From Rhodococcoides kyotonense (lineage in GTDB: Bacteria; Actinomycetota; Actinomycetes; Mycobacteriales; Mycobacteriaceae), in NCBI RefSeq assembly GCF_001645385.1, contig NZ_LVHI01000023.1, forward strand, positions 571,473 through 635,472: a stretch of DNA of 64,000 nt, in the 5' to 3' direction. Of this stretch, positions 37,131-45,527 are shown in pieces; position 1 is the stretch's first letter; each line of letters starts with the position of its first letter. Both the position numbers and the translations under genes were made by a program. Below the pieces are notes generated by a model. It worked only from the letters and a program-made list of their open reading frames with translations. It was not told the DNA's origin and did no database searches.

Positions 37131-39182
37131 TCAGGCGGGGACGACGTCGGGGTCGAGCGCTTCTTCGGTCGGAGCGTTCTTACCCTTGACGAACTGCTTG
37201 GCAAACACGACGAGCAGAGCCGACACGACGGTTCCGGCCGCGAGAGCGATGAGGAACCAGACGATCTTGCCGATGGCGAAGAAGACGAAGATGCCACCGT
37301 GCGGGGCACTGAGCGTGACGTCGGTTGCCATGATGAGGGCACCGGTGACAGCACCGCCCGCCATCATCGACGGAATGACACGCAGCGGGTCGGCTGCGGC
37401 GAACGGGATGGCGCCTTCGGAGATGAACGCCGCGCCGAGGAACCATGCCGCCTTACCGTTCTCGCGCTCGGCCTCGGTGAACAGCCTCGGGCGAATGGCC
37501 GACGCGAGTGCCATCGCGAGCGGCGGAACCATACCGGCAGCCATGACAGCAGCCATGATGCGCAGCGATGCGGTGTCGGTCACCGACAGGCCCGCGGTGG
37601 CGAATGCGTACGCGGCCTTGTTGACCGGGCCACCGAGGTCGAAGCACATCATCAGGCCGAGAATGACGCCGAGGATGACCACCGAGCTGCCGCTGAGGCC
37701 GTTGAGCCAGTTGGTGAGTCCGCTGGTGATCGCGGCGAGCGGCTTGCCGAGCACGAGGAACATGATTCCGCCGACGATCAGCGTCGCGAACAACGGAATG
37801 ATGACGACGGGCATGAGGCCACGCAGCACGGCCGGAATGCGCCACTTGCTGATCCACAATGCGACGAAGCCTGCGATCAGACCACCGACGAGACCGCCGA
37901 TGAAGCCTGCTCCGACGAGCACCGCAACGGCACCGGCCGTGAATCCTGGTGCGAGACCCGGCCTGTCGGCGATGGCGTACGAGATGTAGCCGGCCAGGGC
38001 GGGCACGAGGAAGCTGAACGACAGCGCGCCGATCTGGAACAACACGGCTCCGAGGTAGGCGGTCAATCCGCCGTCGGGAAGAGACGTGATGGAGTTGTTG
38101 ACGACGATGTCCTCGGCGACGCCGGAGATCTCGTATCCGCCGAGCAGGAAGCCGAGCGCGATGAGCAGACCGCCTGCCGCGACGAACGGGATCATGTAGC
38201 TGACGCCCGTCAGTAGGATCTGCCGAATTCGCGTGCCCCAGCCGAGTTCACCTGCGGCCGCGCTGCTTCCGCTCGAGGATGCTGCGGTGCCGGACACGCG
38301 AGCTGCGTTCGGGTCGTAGGACGCACGCAGTGCCTCGGTGACCATGACGTCGGGCTCGTTGATGGCGCGCTTGACGCCGGACGACACGACGGGCTTGCCC
38401 GCGAAGCGTTCCTTGCCCTTGACGCCGACGTCGGTGGCGAAGATGACGGCTTCTGCGCTCGCGATGACCGACGGGTCGAGGGGAGTGCTTCCGCTCGATC
38501 CCTGGGTCTCGACGTGCACCGTGACGCCGGCTCGCTCCCCGGCTGCGACGAGGGAGTCGGCGGCCATGTAGGTGTGCGCGATGCCGGTCGGGCAGGCCGT
38601 GACGGCGACGATGTGCTTCGGCGCGTCGGCGGGTGCGTCGGCAGCGGGTTCCGCAGTGGCAGGCGCAGCTGCGGGAGCGGCGGCAGGTGCCTCGGCGGGT
38701 GCAGCCTTCGGTGCCGGGTTGATCACGCCGTCGACCAGTGCGACCACGTCGGCCGCGGTGGCGGCGTTGCGCAGCGACGCGACGAACTCCGGCTTGACGA
38801 GAGCACGCGCGAGGCTCGACAGCAGCTTCATGTGCGCGGATCCGGCTCCGGTCGGAGCTGCGATCAGGAACACGAGATCGGCAGGGCCGTCCGGTGCTCC
38901 GAAGTCGACCTTCGGGTTCAGCCGAGCGAAACCGAGCGAGGCCGAGGTGACGGCGTCGGCGCGGCAGTGCGGGATCGCGATCCCACCGGGCAGGCCGGTC
39001 GCGGACTGAGCCTCGCGGGCGAGGGCGGCGTCACGCAGCGGCGCGGCGTCGGTCGCGCGGCCTGCGGCGGCAAGAGTCTCGGACAGTCGTTCGATGACAG
39101 CATCTTTGGACTCGCCGAGGTCCGCATCGAGGAGGATGAGCTCCTCCGCGATGATCGCGGGATCGTGGGTTGGTGTGGACAT
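37131..39182 (-). CDS. fruA: PTS fructose-specific enzyme IIABC
   Basis: Imports fructose and phosphorylates it to fructose 1-phosphate. The 683-residue fusion has an EIIA domain with phospho-His in GGIAIPHCRADAV (about His72). An Ala/Pro-rich linker follows (residues 155-188). The EIIB domain has the phospho-Cys in HIVAVTACPTGIAHTYMAA (about Cys197). EIIC begins near residue 340, with about nine helices and the conserved GGYEISG and GGPVNKAAYAF. The start was set at 39182; the open frame continues upstream only as an antisense shadow of fruK. It is 8 bases after fruK. Confidence 0.95.
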   Translation of the reverse strand: MSTPTHDPAIIAEELILLDADLGESKDAVIERLSETLAAAGRATDAAPLRDAALAREAQSATGLPGGIAIPHCRADAVTSASLGFARLNPKVDFGAPDGPADLVFLIAAPTGAGSAHMKLLSSLARALVKPEFVASLRNAATAADVVALVDGVINPAPKAAPAEAPAAAPAAAPATAEPAADAPADAPKHIVAVTACPTGIAHTYMAADSLVAAGERAGVTVHVETQGSSGSTPLDPSVIASAEAVIFATDVGVKGKERFAGKPVVSSGVKRAINEPDVMVTEALRASYDPNAARVSGTAASSSGSSAAAGELGWGTRIRQILLTGVSYMIPFVAAGGLLIALGFLLGGYEISGVAEDIVVNNSITSLPDGGLTAYLGAVLFQIGALSFSFLVPALAGYISYAIADRPGLAPGFTAGAVAVLVGAGFIGGLVGGLIAGFVALWISKWRIPAVLRGLMPVVIIPLFATLIVGGIMFLVLGKPLAAITSGLTNWLNGLSGSSVVILGVILGLMMCFDLGGPVNKAAYAFATAGLSVTDTASLRIMAAVMAAGMVPPLAMALASAIRPRLFTEAERENGKAAWFLGAAFISEGAIPFAAADPLRVIPSMMAGGAVTGALIMATDVTLSAPHGGIFVFFAIGKIVWFLIALAAGTVVSALLVVFAKQFVKGKNAPTEEALDPDVVPA

Positions 39183-39190
39183 GACGGCTC

Positions 39191-40201
39191 CTAGGAGAGT
39201 GTCGACGAACTGGAAGGGGTAGAGGACGAGCTGGCGGGAGGTGAATCGAGAGCATGCACGGTGACGGCGTCGGGCCGTGCTTGATTCGGCGTCGGCAGCG
39301 TCGTACCCGGTAGGGCGGTGGCTGCAGTTCCGAAAGCGACTGCGCGACGGAGACGATCGGCCGGCGAACAGTGTTCGATGTCGGCCAGGATGTAGCCGGC
39401 AAGAGAGGAGTCGCCCGCGCCGACCGTGCTGATGGCATCGATCCGTGGCGGGCTGGCGAACCAGGCACCCTCGGCGGTGACGAGGACGGCCCCGGCGCTG
39501 CCGAGAGTGGCGAGCACGCTGCCGACGCCGCGACCGAGCAGAATGCGGCTGGCTTCGACCGCTGCGGTCGGGTCGCCGGCTGACGCCGCCTGCTCGAGCG
39601 CGTCGCCGTCGACGCCGGTCAGCTGGGCGAGTTCCTCGGAGTTCGGCTTGATCAGGTCGGGAGCGGATTCGGGGAACGATTCGGCGAGCGACAGCAATGG
39701 CTCGTCCGAGGTGTCGACGGCGACCCTGCACGGCGTCTCGCGCAGTGCGCGAACGAGTTCCGCGTACCAACCGGGTGCGATTCCGGGCGGCAGCGATCCC
39801 GACAATGCAACCCACGCAGCGTCGCGGCCGAGATCGACGACGGTCTCGAACAGCGCGTCACGCGTTGCCGCGGTGAGCACGGCGCCGGGTTCGTTGATCT
39901 TGGTCGTCGTGCCACCGGGCTCGCTGACGGTGATGTTGGTGCGTGCGAGGCCGTCGGTCGGCACGCTCCAGAAGCGAACGCCCTTGGTGCTCAGTGCTTC
40001 CAACAGCGGGTCGCCGCTTGCCGCAGGCAGGACGGCCATGGACTGGACGCCCGCGCCCGTCAGCACTCGCGCGACGTTGACGCCTTTGCCACCGGGGTCG
40101 TTGACGGTGGTGCGTGCTCGATGCACTCCGCCGCGAACCAGTTCCGAATCGAGTACGACGGTTCTGTCGATACTCGGGTTCGCTGTCAGTGTGACGATCA
40201 T
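39191..40201 (-). CDS. fruK: 1-phosphofructokinase
   Basis: A PfkB-family kinase that turns fructose 1-phosphate into fructose 1,6-bisphosphate. The 336-residue protein has the first signature in NDPGGKGVNVARVLTGAGV (about residues 35-53). The second signature and catalytic Asp are in ISTVGAGDSSLAGYI (about 258-272). The Ser/Pro-rich C-terminus (SPPASSSSTPSSSS) is an unusual tail. Its ATG overlaps the fruR stop by 4 bases. Confidence 0.93.
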   Translation of the reverse strand: MIVTLTANPSIDRTVVLDSELVRGGVHRARTTVNDPGGKGVNVARVLTGAGVQSMAVLPAASGDPLLEALSTKGVRFWSVPTDGLARTNITVSEPGGTTTKINEPGAVLTAATRDALFETVVDLGRDAAWVALSGSLPPGIAPGWYAELVRALRETPCRVAVDTSDEPLLSLAESFPESAPDLIKPNSEELAQLTGVDGDALEQAASAGDPTAAVEASRILLGRGVGSVLATLGSAGAVLVTAEGAWFASPPRIDAISTVGAGDSSLAGYILADIEHCSPADRLRRAVAFGTAATALPGTTLPTPNQARPDAVTVHALDSPPASSSSTPSSSSTLS

Positions 40202-40965
40202 GCGGTCACGACCTCGATTCCGTTGTCGGTCAAACTCTTACGATCCGTGTCCTCGATGTCGCCGTCGGTGACGACGACGTCGATGTGGTCCAGTCTGGCG
40301 AAGCTCACGAGGTGTTCGCGGCCGATCTTCGTCGAATCCGCGAGAACGACAACATGGTTGGCGCAATTGACCATCGCTCGTTTCACGGCGGCTTCGTCGC
40401 TGTCCGGTGTGGACAGCCCGTGGCCGATACTGAGGGCGTTGGTGCCGATGAACGCGACGTCGACGCGCAGCCATTCGAGCGCCTGCATGGCCTCGGGTCC
40501 GACGGCGGCCTGCGTCGTACCGCGCACGCGGCCGCCGAGCATCCGCAGGTTCACGCCGGTGAGCGGCGCAACCCTCGCGGCGATCGGTACCGAATTGGTG
40601 ACGAGAGTCAGGTCGCGGTCGCCGGTCAGCAGGGAGGCCAGTCGCCCGGTGGTGGTTCCGGCGTCGAAGACGGCGCTGCCGCCCGCGGGAGGAAGGTAGT
40701 CGAGCGCTGCGGACGCGATCGCGTCCTTCTGCTCCGCGCGCGTGTACTCGCGCTCTCCGACACCGGGCTCGGTGGCCGTCAGCGCCGATGCGGGCACCGC
40801 TCCGCCGTGCACTCGACGCACGACGCCGAGGCGGTCGAGCACTGCGAGATCGCGTCGCACCGTTTCGGTGGTGACGCCGTAGGCAACGGACAGGTCGGCG
40901 ACGGAGACGCGGCCGCGGGTGCTGATCAGTTCCGCGATGGATTGCTGTCGTTCTTCTGCGTACAC
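40198..40965 (-). CDS. fruR: DeoR-family fructose regulator FruR-like
   Basis: A 255-residue repressor. The HTH is YAEERQQSIAELISTRGRVSVADLSVAYGVTTETVRRDLAVLDRLG at the N-terminus. The sugar-phosphate sensing domain carries the family motif FDAGTTTGRLASLL and FIGTNALSIGHGLSTPDSDEAAVKRAMV. The GTG start at 40965 follows an AGGAAGGAGT ribosome site. Fructose 1-phosphate would be the natural effector. It heads the fruR-fruK-fruA-ptsH operon and is divergent from ptsI. A tandem-repeat operator candidate lies just upstream. Confidence 0.9.
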   Translation of the reverse strand: MYAEERQQSIAELISTRGRVSVADLSVAYGVTTETVRRDLAVLDRLGVVRRVHGGAVPASALTATEPGVGEREYTRAEQKDAIASAALDYLPPAGGSAVFDAGTTTGRLASLLTGDRDLTLVTNSVPIAARVAPLTGVNLRMLGGRVRGTTQAAVGPEAMQALEWLRVDVAFIGTNALSIGHGLSTPDSDEAAVKRAMVNCANHVVVLADSTKIGREHLVSFARLDHIDVVVTDGDIEDTDRKSLTDNGIEVVTA

Positions 40966-40986
40966 CCCCGACTCCTTCCTGATTAC

Positions 40987-41006
40987 TGTTGGTTTATGTT
41001 GTTTTA
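40987..41006. promoter_or_regulatory. Tandem 10-bp repeat, likely FruR operator
   Basis: TGTTGGTTTA (40987-40996) is directly followed by TGTTGTTTTA (40997-41006), 9 of 10 bases identical. DeoR-type repressors often bind short direct repeats of about one helical turn. The second copy overlaps the -10 box TAAAAC of fruR. Confidence 0.6.
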
Positions 41007-41046
41007 CGCCCGTATCTGTTGACATGTCAAGGCCGACGAGTAATCT
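41001..41046. promoter_or_regulatory. Divergent fruR / ptsI promoters sharing one -35 palindrome
   Basis: The palindrome TTGACATGTCAA (41019-41030) supplies TTGACA on both strands. Rightward, TTGACA (41019-41024) is followed after 16 bp by TAATCT (41041-41046) for ptsI. Leftward, TTGACA (41030-41025) is followed after 18 bp by TAAAAC (41006-41001) for fruR. Both boxes are close to the sigma-70/SigA consensus. Confidence 0.65.
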
Positions 41047-41103
41047 CGATCACAGACAACGGCGGGTGACGGGTCGAACACACCGAACGACGAAGGAGGA
41101 CAC

Positions 41104-42789
41104 ATGACGGGATCGCTGCGATCCGATGCGCAGGACACGGTGTTGCGGGGGACTCCTGTCGTTCCCGGTGTGGGATTCGGCCCGGTCATCCGACCCGGCC
41201 GTCGCCCGGAAGTTCCGACCGACACGACCGTCGTCGACGACGCGGCGCGCGGCGAAGAGCTCGAACGCTTCCGCACGGCCGCCGCGACCGTGGCCGCCCG
41301 GCTGCGGGGACGAGCGGAACTCGCGACCGGGGCCGCGTCGGAAGTCCTGTCGGCGAACGCCGCGATGGCCCAGGATCGCGGATGGCTCGGTGCCGCCGAG
41401 AAGCTGATCTCCAAGGGCACCCGCGCGACGGCAGCGACGGAAGCAGCAACGCAACAGATCGCGACGATGTTCGAGAAGCTCGGCGGACTGATGGCCGAGC
41501 GCGTCACCGACCTTCGCGACATCCGCGACCGGGTCGTCGCCGAAATTCTCGGAGTCGACGAGCCCGGCGTGCCGGTGCCGACCGAGCCGTCGATCCTCTT
41601 CGCCGACGACCTGGCGCCGGCCGACACCGCAGGTCTCGACGCCACCCTCGTCGTCGGCTTGGCGACGTCGCTCGGCGGGCCCACCAGTCACACCGCGATC
41701 ATCGCGCGTCAGCTGGGCATCCCCTGCATCGTCGCCGTTGCCGGTCTCGACGACGTGCCCGCGGGCACGACGGCCATGGTCGACGGCACGACGGGCGACG
41801 TGGTGCTCGACCCGAACGCGGACGACGCGGCGAGGCTCGTCGCCGACGCGAAAGCCGAACTCGCCCGTGTGTCGGGCTGGAGCGGTCCGGGCGCCACGGC
41901 GGACGGTCACCCCGTCGACATCCTCGCGAACGTCCAGGACGGCGCAGGCGCGCGCGCAGCCCGCAGTTCCGCGGCGGACGGCGTCGGACTGTTTCGGACG
42001 GAGTTGTGCTTCTTGGACCGCGAGGCCGAGCCGACCGTCGACGAGCAAGCCGCGATCTACGGGGAGGTGCTGGAGGCGTTCGCCGGACACAAGGTCGTCG
42101 TCCGCACACTGGACGCAGGCTCGGACAAGCCGCTGCGCTTCGCCAATCACGCCGACGAGGCCAACCCTGCCCTCGGTGTTCGTGGAATCCGCATCGCGGA
42201 ACAGGATCGTGGCATCCTGTATCGCCAGCTCGACGGCATCGCCGCCGCAGCGAAGGCGACCGGCTCGAACCCGTGGGTCATGGCCCCGATGATCGCGACC
42301 GCCGCCGAGGCCGCTGCGTTCGCGGCCGACGTGCGTGAGCGCGGGCTGAAACCCGGGGTGATGATCGAGGTTCCCGCCGCGGCCCTGCTGGCCGAGCACA
42401 TTCTCGAGCACGTCGACTTCCTGTCGATCGGCACGAACGACCTCGCCCAGTACACGATGGCAGCCGACCGGATGTCCTCTCAACTGGCCGCGCTGACCGA
42501 TCCGTGGCAGCCTGCCGTGCTCGCGCTCGTCTCGCACACCGCCAAGGCAGGTGCCGCCGCAGGCAAGCCGGTCGGTGTATGCGGCGAGGCAGCGGCCGAT
42601 CCGTTGCTCGCGTGTGTGCTCGTGGGTCTGGGCATCACGTCGCTGTCGGCTGCGTCGGCCGCCGTCGCCCACGTCGGAGCGAAGCTGTCGACCGTCACGT
42701 TCGACAAGTGTGTCGAGGCAGCCGACGCAGCTCTGCGCGCGGACAGCGCTTCCGCCGCACGCGCGGCGGTTGCTGCAATCCTGAACTGA
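41104..42789 (+). CDS. ptsI: Phosphoenolpyruvate--protein phosphotransferase (PTS enzyme I)
   Basis: Takes phosphate from PEP and passes it to HPr. The 561-residue protein has the phospho-His site GGPTSHTAIIARQLGIPCIV (about His196). The PEP-utilising block contains GVGLFRTELCFLDREAEPTVDEQ. IEVPAAALLAEHILEHVDFLSIGTNDLAQYT follows, and the catalytic cysteine is in PVGVCGEAAADP. A GAAGGAGGACAC ribosome site precedes the ATG. Confidence 0.96.
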   Translation: MTGSLRSDAQDTVLRGTPVVPGVGFGPVIRPGRRPEVPTDTTVVDDAARGEELERFRTAAATVAARLRGRAELATGAASEVLSANAAMAQDRGWLGAAEKLISKGTRATAATEAATQQIATMFEKLGGLMAERVTDLRDIRDRVVAEILGVDEPGVPVPTEPSILFADDLAPADTAGLDATLVVGLATSLGGPTSHTAIIARQLGIPCIVAVAGLDDVPAGTTAMVDGTTGDVVLDPNADDAARLVADAKAELARVSGWSGPGATADGHPVDILANVQDGAGARAARSSAADGVGLFRTELCFLDREAEPTVDEQAAIYGEVLEAFAGHKVVVRTLDAGSDKPLRFANHADEANPALGVRGIRIAEQDRGILYRQLDGIAAAAKATGSNPWVMAPMIATAAEAAAFAADVRERGLKPGVMIEVPAAALLAEHILEHVDFLSIGTNDLAQYTMAADRMSSQLAALTDPWQPAVLALVSHTAKAGAAAGKPVGVCGEAAADPLLACVLVGLGITSLSAASAAVAHVGAKLSTVTFDKCVEAADAALRADSASAARAAVAAILN

Positions 42790-42797
42790 ATGCCCTC

Positions 42798-42803
42798 TAG
42801 GAT
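42798..42803 (+). promoter_or_regulatory. -10-like box for the uracil permease gene
   Basis: TAGGAT lies 9 bases before the GTG at 42813, just after the ptsI stop. Confidence 0.35.
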
Positions 42804-42812
42804 TCATTCCTT

Positions 42813-44078
42813 GTGAGTCGAAACTTCGGATGGACCCTGCACGGCAACGGAAAGACTGTCGCTGCAGGCGCGGTGGTGGCCCCGGACGAACGTCTGTCGT
42901 GGCCGCGCACGATCGGTATCGGAATGCAGCACGTCATCGCCATGTTCGGTGCGACGCTGTTGGTTCCGACGGTCACCGGATTCCCGGTGACCACCACCTT
43001 GCTGTTCTCCGGAATCGGCACCGCGCTCTTCCTGGTGATCACACGCGGACGCATTCCGAGCTACCTCGGATCGTCGTTCGCGTTCATCGCCCCGCTCAGT
43101 GCTGCGCAGGCAGACGGGCCGGCAGCGCAACTCGGCGCCGTCATGTCCGTCGGAATCGTCCTGGCCGCAATCGGTTTCGTCGTCAGGTTCGCGGGCGGAC
43201 GGGTGATCGAAGCCGTCATGCCGCCGGTCGTCACCGGAGCCGTCGTCGTCTTGATCGGGCTCAACCTGGCTCCGGCCGCGACGTCGTCGTTCGAGGCGCA
43301 GCCGCTCGTCGCGGCGGTGACGTTGATCGCGATTCTGCTCGTCACCGTCGTCGGTCCAGGACTTCTCGGTCGGCTCGGCATTCTGGTCGGCGTCGTGATC
43401 GGATGGGTCTTCGCGGCCGTTCTCGGCGAGATCGACCAGACCAGGCTCGACGCTATGCGCGACGCGGCCTGGATCGGCGTGCCCGAGTTCCGCGGGCCGA
43501 CGTTCGAGCTGTCCGTCGTACTCATCGCCCTGCCGGTCGTGATCGTGTTGATCGCGGAGAACGTCGGACACGTCAAGGCCGTGTCGGCCATGACGGGGAA
43601 GTCGCTCGACGACCTGGCCGGTGACGCGTTGATCGCCGACGGCCTGGCCACCACCCTGGCCGGCGCGGCAGGTGGGTCGGGGACGACGACGTACGCGGAG
43701 AACATCGGCGTCATGGCCGCCACCCGTGTCTACTCGACGGCCGCGTACTGGGTTGCCGCCGCGACCGCCGTGGTTCTCGCGTTCTCGCCGAAGTTCGGGG
43801 CTCTCGTCTTCACCGTTCCCTCCGGGGTCATCGGCGGTGCGACGCTGGTGCTGTACGGCCTGATCGGTCTCCTCGGAGTACGTATCTGGTTCGACAACAA
43901 GGTCGACTTCACCGACCCGGTCAACCTGATGGTCGTGGCCGCGGCGCTCGTCGCAGGCATCGGGGACCTGACGCTGACGGTCGGCTCGGTCGAACTCGGC
44001 GGCATCGCATGGGGCTCGGTGGGCATCCTCGTCGGCTATCCGATCGTGCGCAGCCTGGCTCGGGCGCGACAGAACTGA
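42813..44078 (+). CDS. NCS2-family uracil/xanthine permease
   Basis: A 421-residue integral membrane transporter with about 12-14 helices. It has the NCS2 N-terminal signature TIGIGMQHVIAMFGATLLVPTVTGFPVTTTLLFSGIGTALF, the segment YLGSSFAFIAPL, and IALPVVIVLIAENVGHVKAV, the helix with the family motif containing E and N. Close homologues import uracil by proton symport (UraA). It starts 23 bp after ptsI but is functionally unrelated to sugar uptake. Confidence 0.88.
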   Translation: MSRNFGWTLHGNGKTVAAGAVVAPDERLSWPRTIGIGMQHVIAMFGATLLVPTVTGFPVTTTLLFSGIGTALFLVITRGRIPSYLGSSFAFIAPLSAAQADGPAAQLGAVMSVGIVLAAIGFVVRFAGGRVIEAVMPPVVTGAVVVLIGLNLAPAATSSFEAQPLVAAVTLIAILLVTVVGPGLLGRLGILVGVVIGWVFAAVLGEIDQTRLDAMRDAAWIGVPEFRGPTFELSVVLIALPVVIVLIAENVGHVKAVSAMTGKSLDDLAGDALIADGLATTLAGAAGGSGTTTYAENIGVMAATRVYSTAAYWVAAATAVVLAFSPKFGALVFTVPSGVIGGATLVLYGLIGLLGVRIWFDNKVDFTDPVNLMVVAAALVAGIGDLTLTVGSVELGGIAWGSVGILVGYPIVRSLARARQN

Positions 44079-44098
44079 CGTACCGCGCGTTCGGTCAC

Positions 44099-44122
44099 CG
44101 ATGACGCACGAAACGGTCATCG
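44099..44122. terminator. Weak hairpin after the uracil permease gene
   Basis: CGATGAC (44099-44105) pairs with GTCATCG (44116-44122) around a 10-base loop. Confidence 0.45.
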
Positions 44123-44216
44123 ACTGCGAACTCGGTTCGGTCGTAATGTTCGAACTACGCCAACCGTCGGCGGCGAGGTTCCATGCCGTCCGGCAGTACC
44201 GATGAGGAGTGATGAA

Positions 44217-45359
44217 GTGGAACGCACCCTGTTCGATTCGGAGCACGATCTCTTCCGCGAGTCGTACCGCAAGTTCCTCGAACAACACGTCGCTCCGAAT
44301 CACGCGACGTGGGAAGAGCAGAACATCGTCGACCGTGACGTGTGGGTCGAAGCCGGAAAGCAAGGCTTTCTCGGTATGGCCGTGCCCGAGGAGTACGGCG
44401 GCGGGGGAGTCGAGGACTTCCGGTACAACTCCATCGTCACCGAGGAGACGACCAGGGGTGGCTACAGCGGCATCGGCTTCACACTGCACAACGACGTCGT
44501 CGCGCCGTACCTGATCAAGCTCACCAACGAGGAGCAGAAGAAGCGGTGGCTGCCCGGATTCTGTTCGGGCGAACTGATTTCCGCGATCGCGATGACCGAG
44601 CCCGGCACCGGCAGCGACCTGCAGGGCATCAAGACCAAAGCCGTTCGTGACGGTGACGAATGGGTGCTGAACGGCTCGAAGACGTTCATCACCAACGGGA
44701 TCAACGCCGACATCGTCATCGTCGTCGCGTGCACCGATCCGGACAAGGGCGCGCAGGGCTTCAGCCTGCTCGTCGTCGAACGGGACATGCCCGGCTTCGA
44801 ACGCGGCCGCAATCTCGACAAGATCGGCATGAAGGCGCAGGACACCGCCGAGCTCAGCTTCACCGACGTTCGAGTGCCTGCTGCCAACCTGCTCGGCGAA
44901 GAAGGCATGGGCTTCATCTACCTCATGCAGAATCTGCCGCAGGAGCGACTGTCCATCGCCGTCGTCGCTGCCGCCGCCATGGAGGCCGCCCTCGATATGA
45001 CGGTCCAGTACTGCCGCGACCGCAAGGCGTTCGGCAAGTCGATCGGCAAGTTCCAGAACACCCGCTTCGTACTGGCCGAACTGGCCACCGAGACCACGGC
45101 GACCCGCATCATGGTCGACAAGTTCATCGAACTGCTCAACGCCGGAACGCTGACGGTGCAGGAAGCTGCGATGGCAAAGTGGTGGACGACCGAGAACCAG
45201 GTCAAGCTGATCGATCGGTGCCTGCAGCTGCACGGCGGCTACGGCTACATGAAGGAATACCCGATCGCCAAGGCGTACATGGACTCACGCGTCCAGACGA
45301 TCTACGGCGGCACCACCGAGATCATGAAGGAGATCATCGGGCGCGGGCTGGACCTGTAG
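44217..45359 (+). CDS. fadE20: Acyl-CoA dehydrogenase (FadE20-like)
   Basis: An FAD enzyme that introduces a 2,3-double bond in acyl-CoA for beta-oxidation. The 380-residue protein has AIAMTEPGTGSDLQGIKTKA (FAD/substrate loop, about residues 124-143), NGSKTFITNGINAD, and the C-terminal LHGGYGYMKEYPIAKAYMDSRV followed by QTIYGGTTEIMKEI. The usual acyl-CoA dehydrogenase catalytic glutamate is at YGGTTE. The GTG at 44217 follows GAGGAGTGATGAA; an in-frame ATG at 44202 overlaps that ribosome site and is less likely. The mycobacterial syntenic gene is fadE20. Confidence 0.92.
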   Translation: MERTLFDSEHDLFRESYRKFLEQHVAPNHATWEEQNIVDRDVWVEAGKQGFLGMAVPEEYGGGGVEDFRYNSIVTEETTRGGYSGIGFTLHNDVVAPYLIKLTNEEQKKRWLPGFCSGELISAIAMTEPGTGSDLQGIKTKAVRDGDEWVLNGSKTFITNGINADIVIVVACTDPDKGAQGFSLLVVERDMPGFERGRNLDKIGMKAQDTAELSFTDVRVPAANLLGEEGMGFIYLMQNLPQERLSIAVVAAAAMEAALDMTVQYCRDRKAFGKSIGKFQNTRFVLAELATETTATRIMVDKFIELLNAGTLTVQEAAMAKWWTTENQVKLIDRCLQLHGGYGYMKEYPIAKAYMDSRVQTIYGGTTEIMKEIIGRGLDL

Positions 45360-45397
45360 TCCCGCCTTCCCGTTTCCTGTCGCTTTCCCGACCGAGG

Positions 45398-45422
45398 GTG
45401 ACATTCGGTCACTCCGAGTGAC
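45398..45422. repeat. Helically phased GTGAC / GTCAC / GTGAC repeat
   Basis: GTGAC at 45398, GTCAC at 45408 and GTGAC at 45418 are spaced exactly 10 bp, with ATTCG and TCCGA between them. The last two form the larger inverted repeat GGTCACT-CCG-AGTGACC (45407-45423). A degenerate fourth unit (GCCAC, then ATTCG) starts at 45429. It lies in the gap after fadE20. Confidence 0.6.
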
Positions 45423-45468
45423 CGGAAGGCCACATTCGCTCCGGCCGGGGTGTGGCCCCGACGACAGC

Positions 45469-45516
45469 ACGAAGCCCGCGCTCACCGAGTACGACCTCGG
45501 TGGGCGCGGGCTTCGT
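45469..45516. terminator. Terminator between fadE20 and lexA
   Basis: A 21-bp stem with one T/G wobble (45469-45489 with 45496-45516) closes the loop TACGAC. It lies between convergent genes. Confidence 0.9.
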
Positions 45517-45527
45517 CGTTCGTGGAA

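Noticed and set aside
42804..45233. An 809-residue minus-strand frame opposite the permease and fadE20
   Set aside because: It spans two well-supported plus-strand genes and the gap between them, with shadow-type composition.
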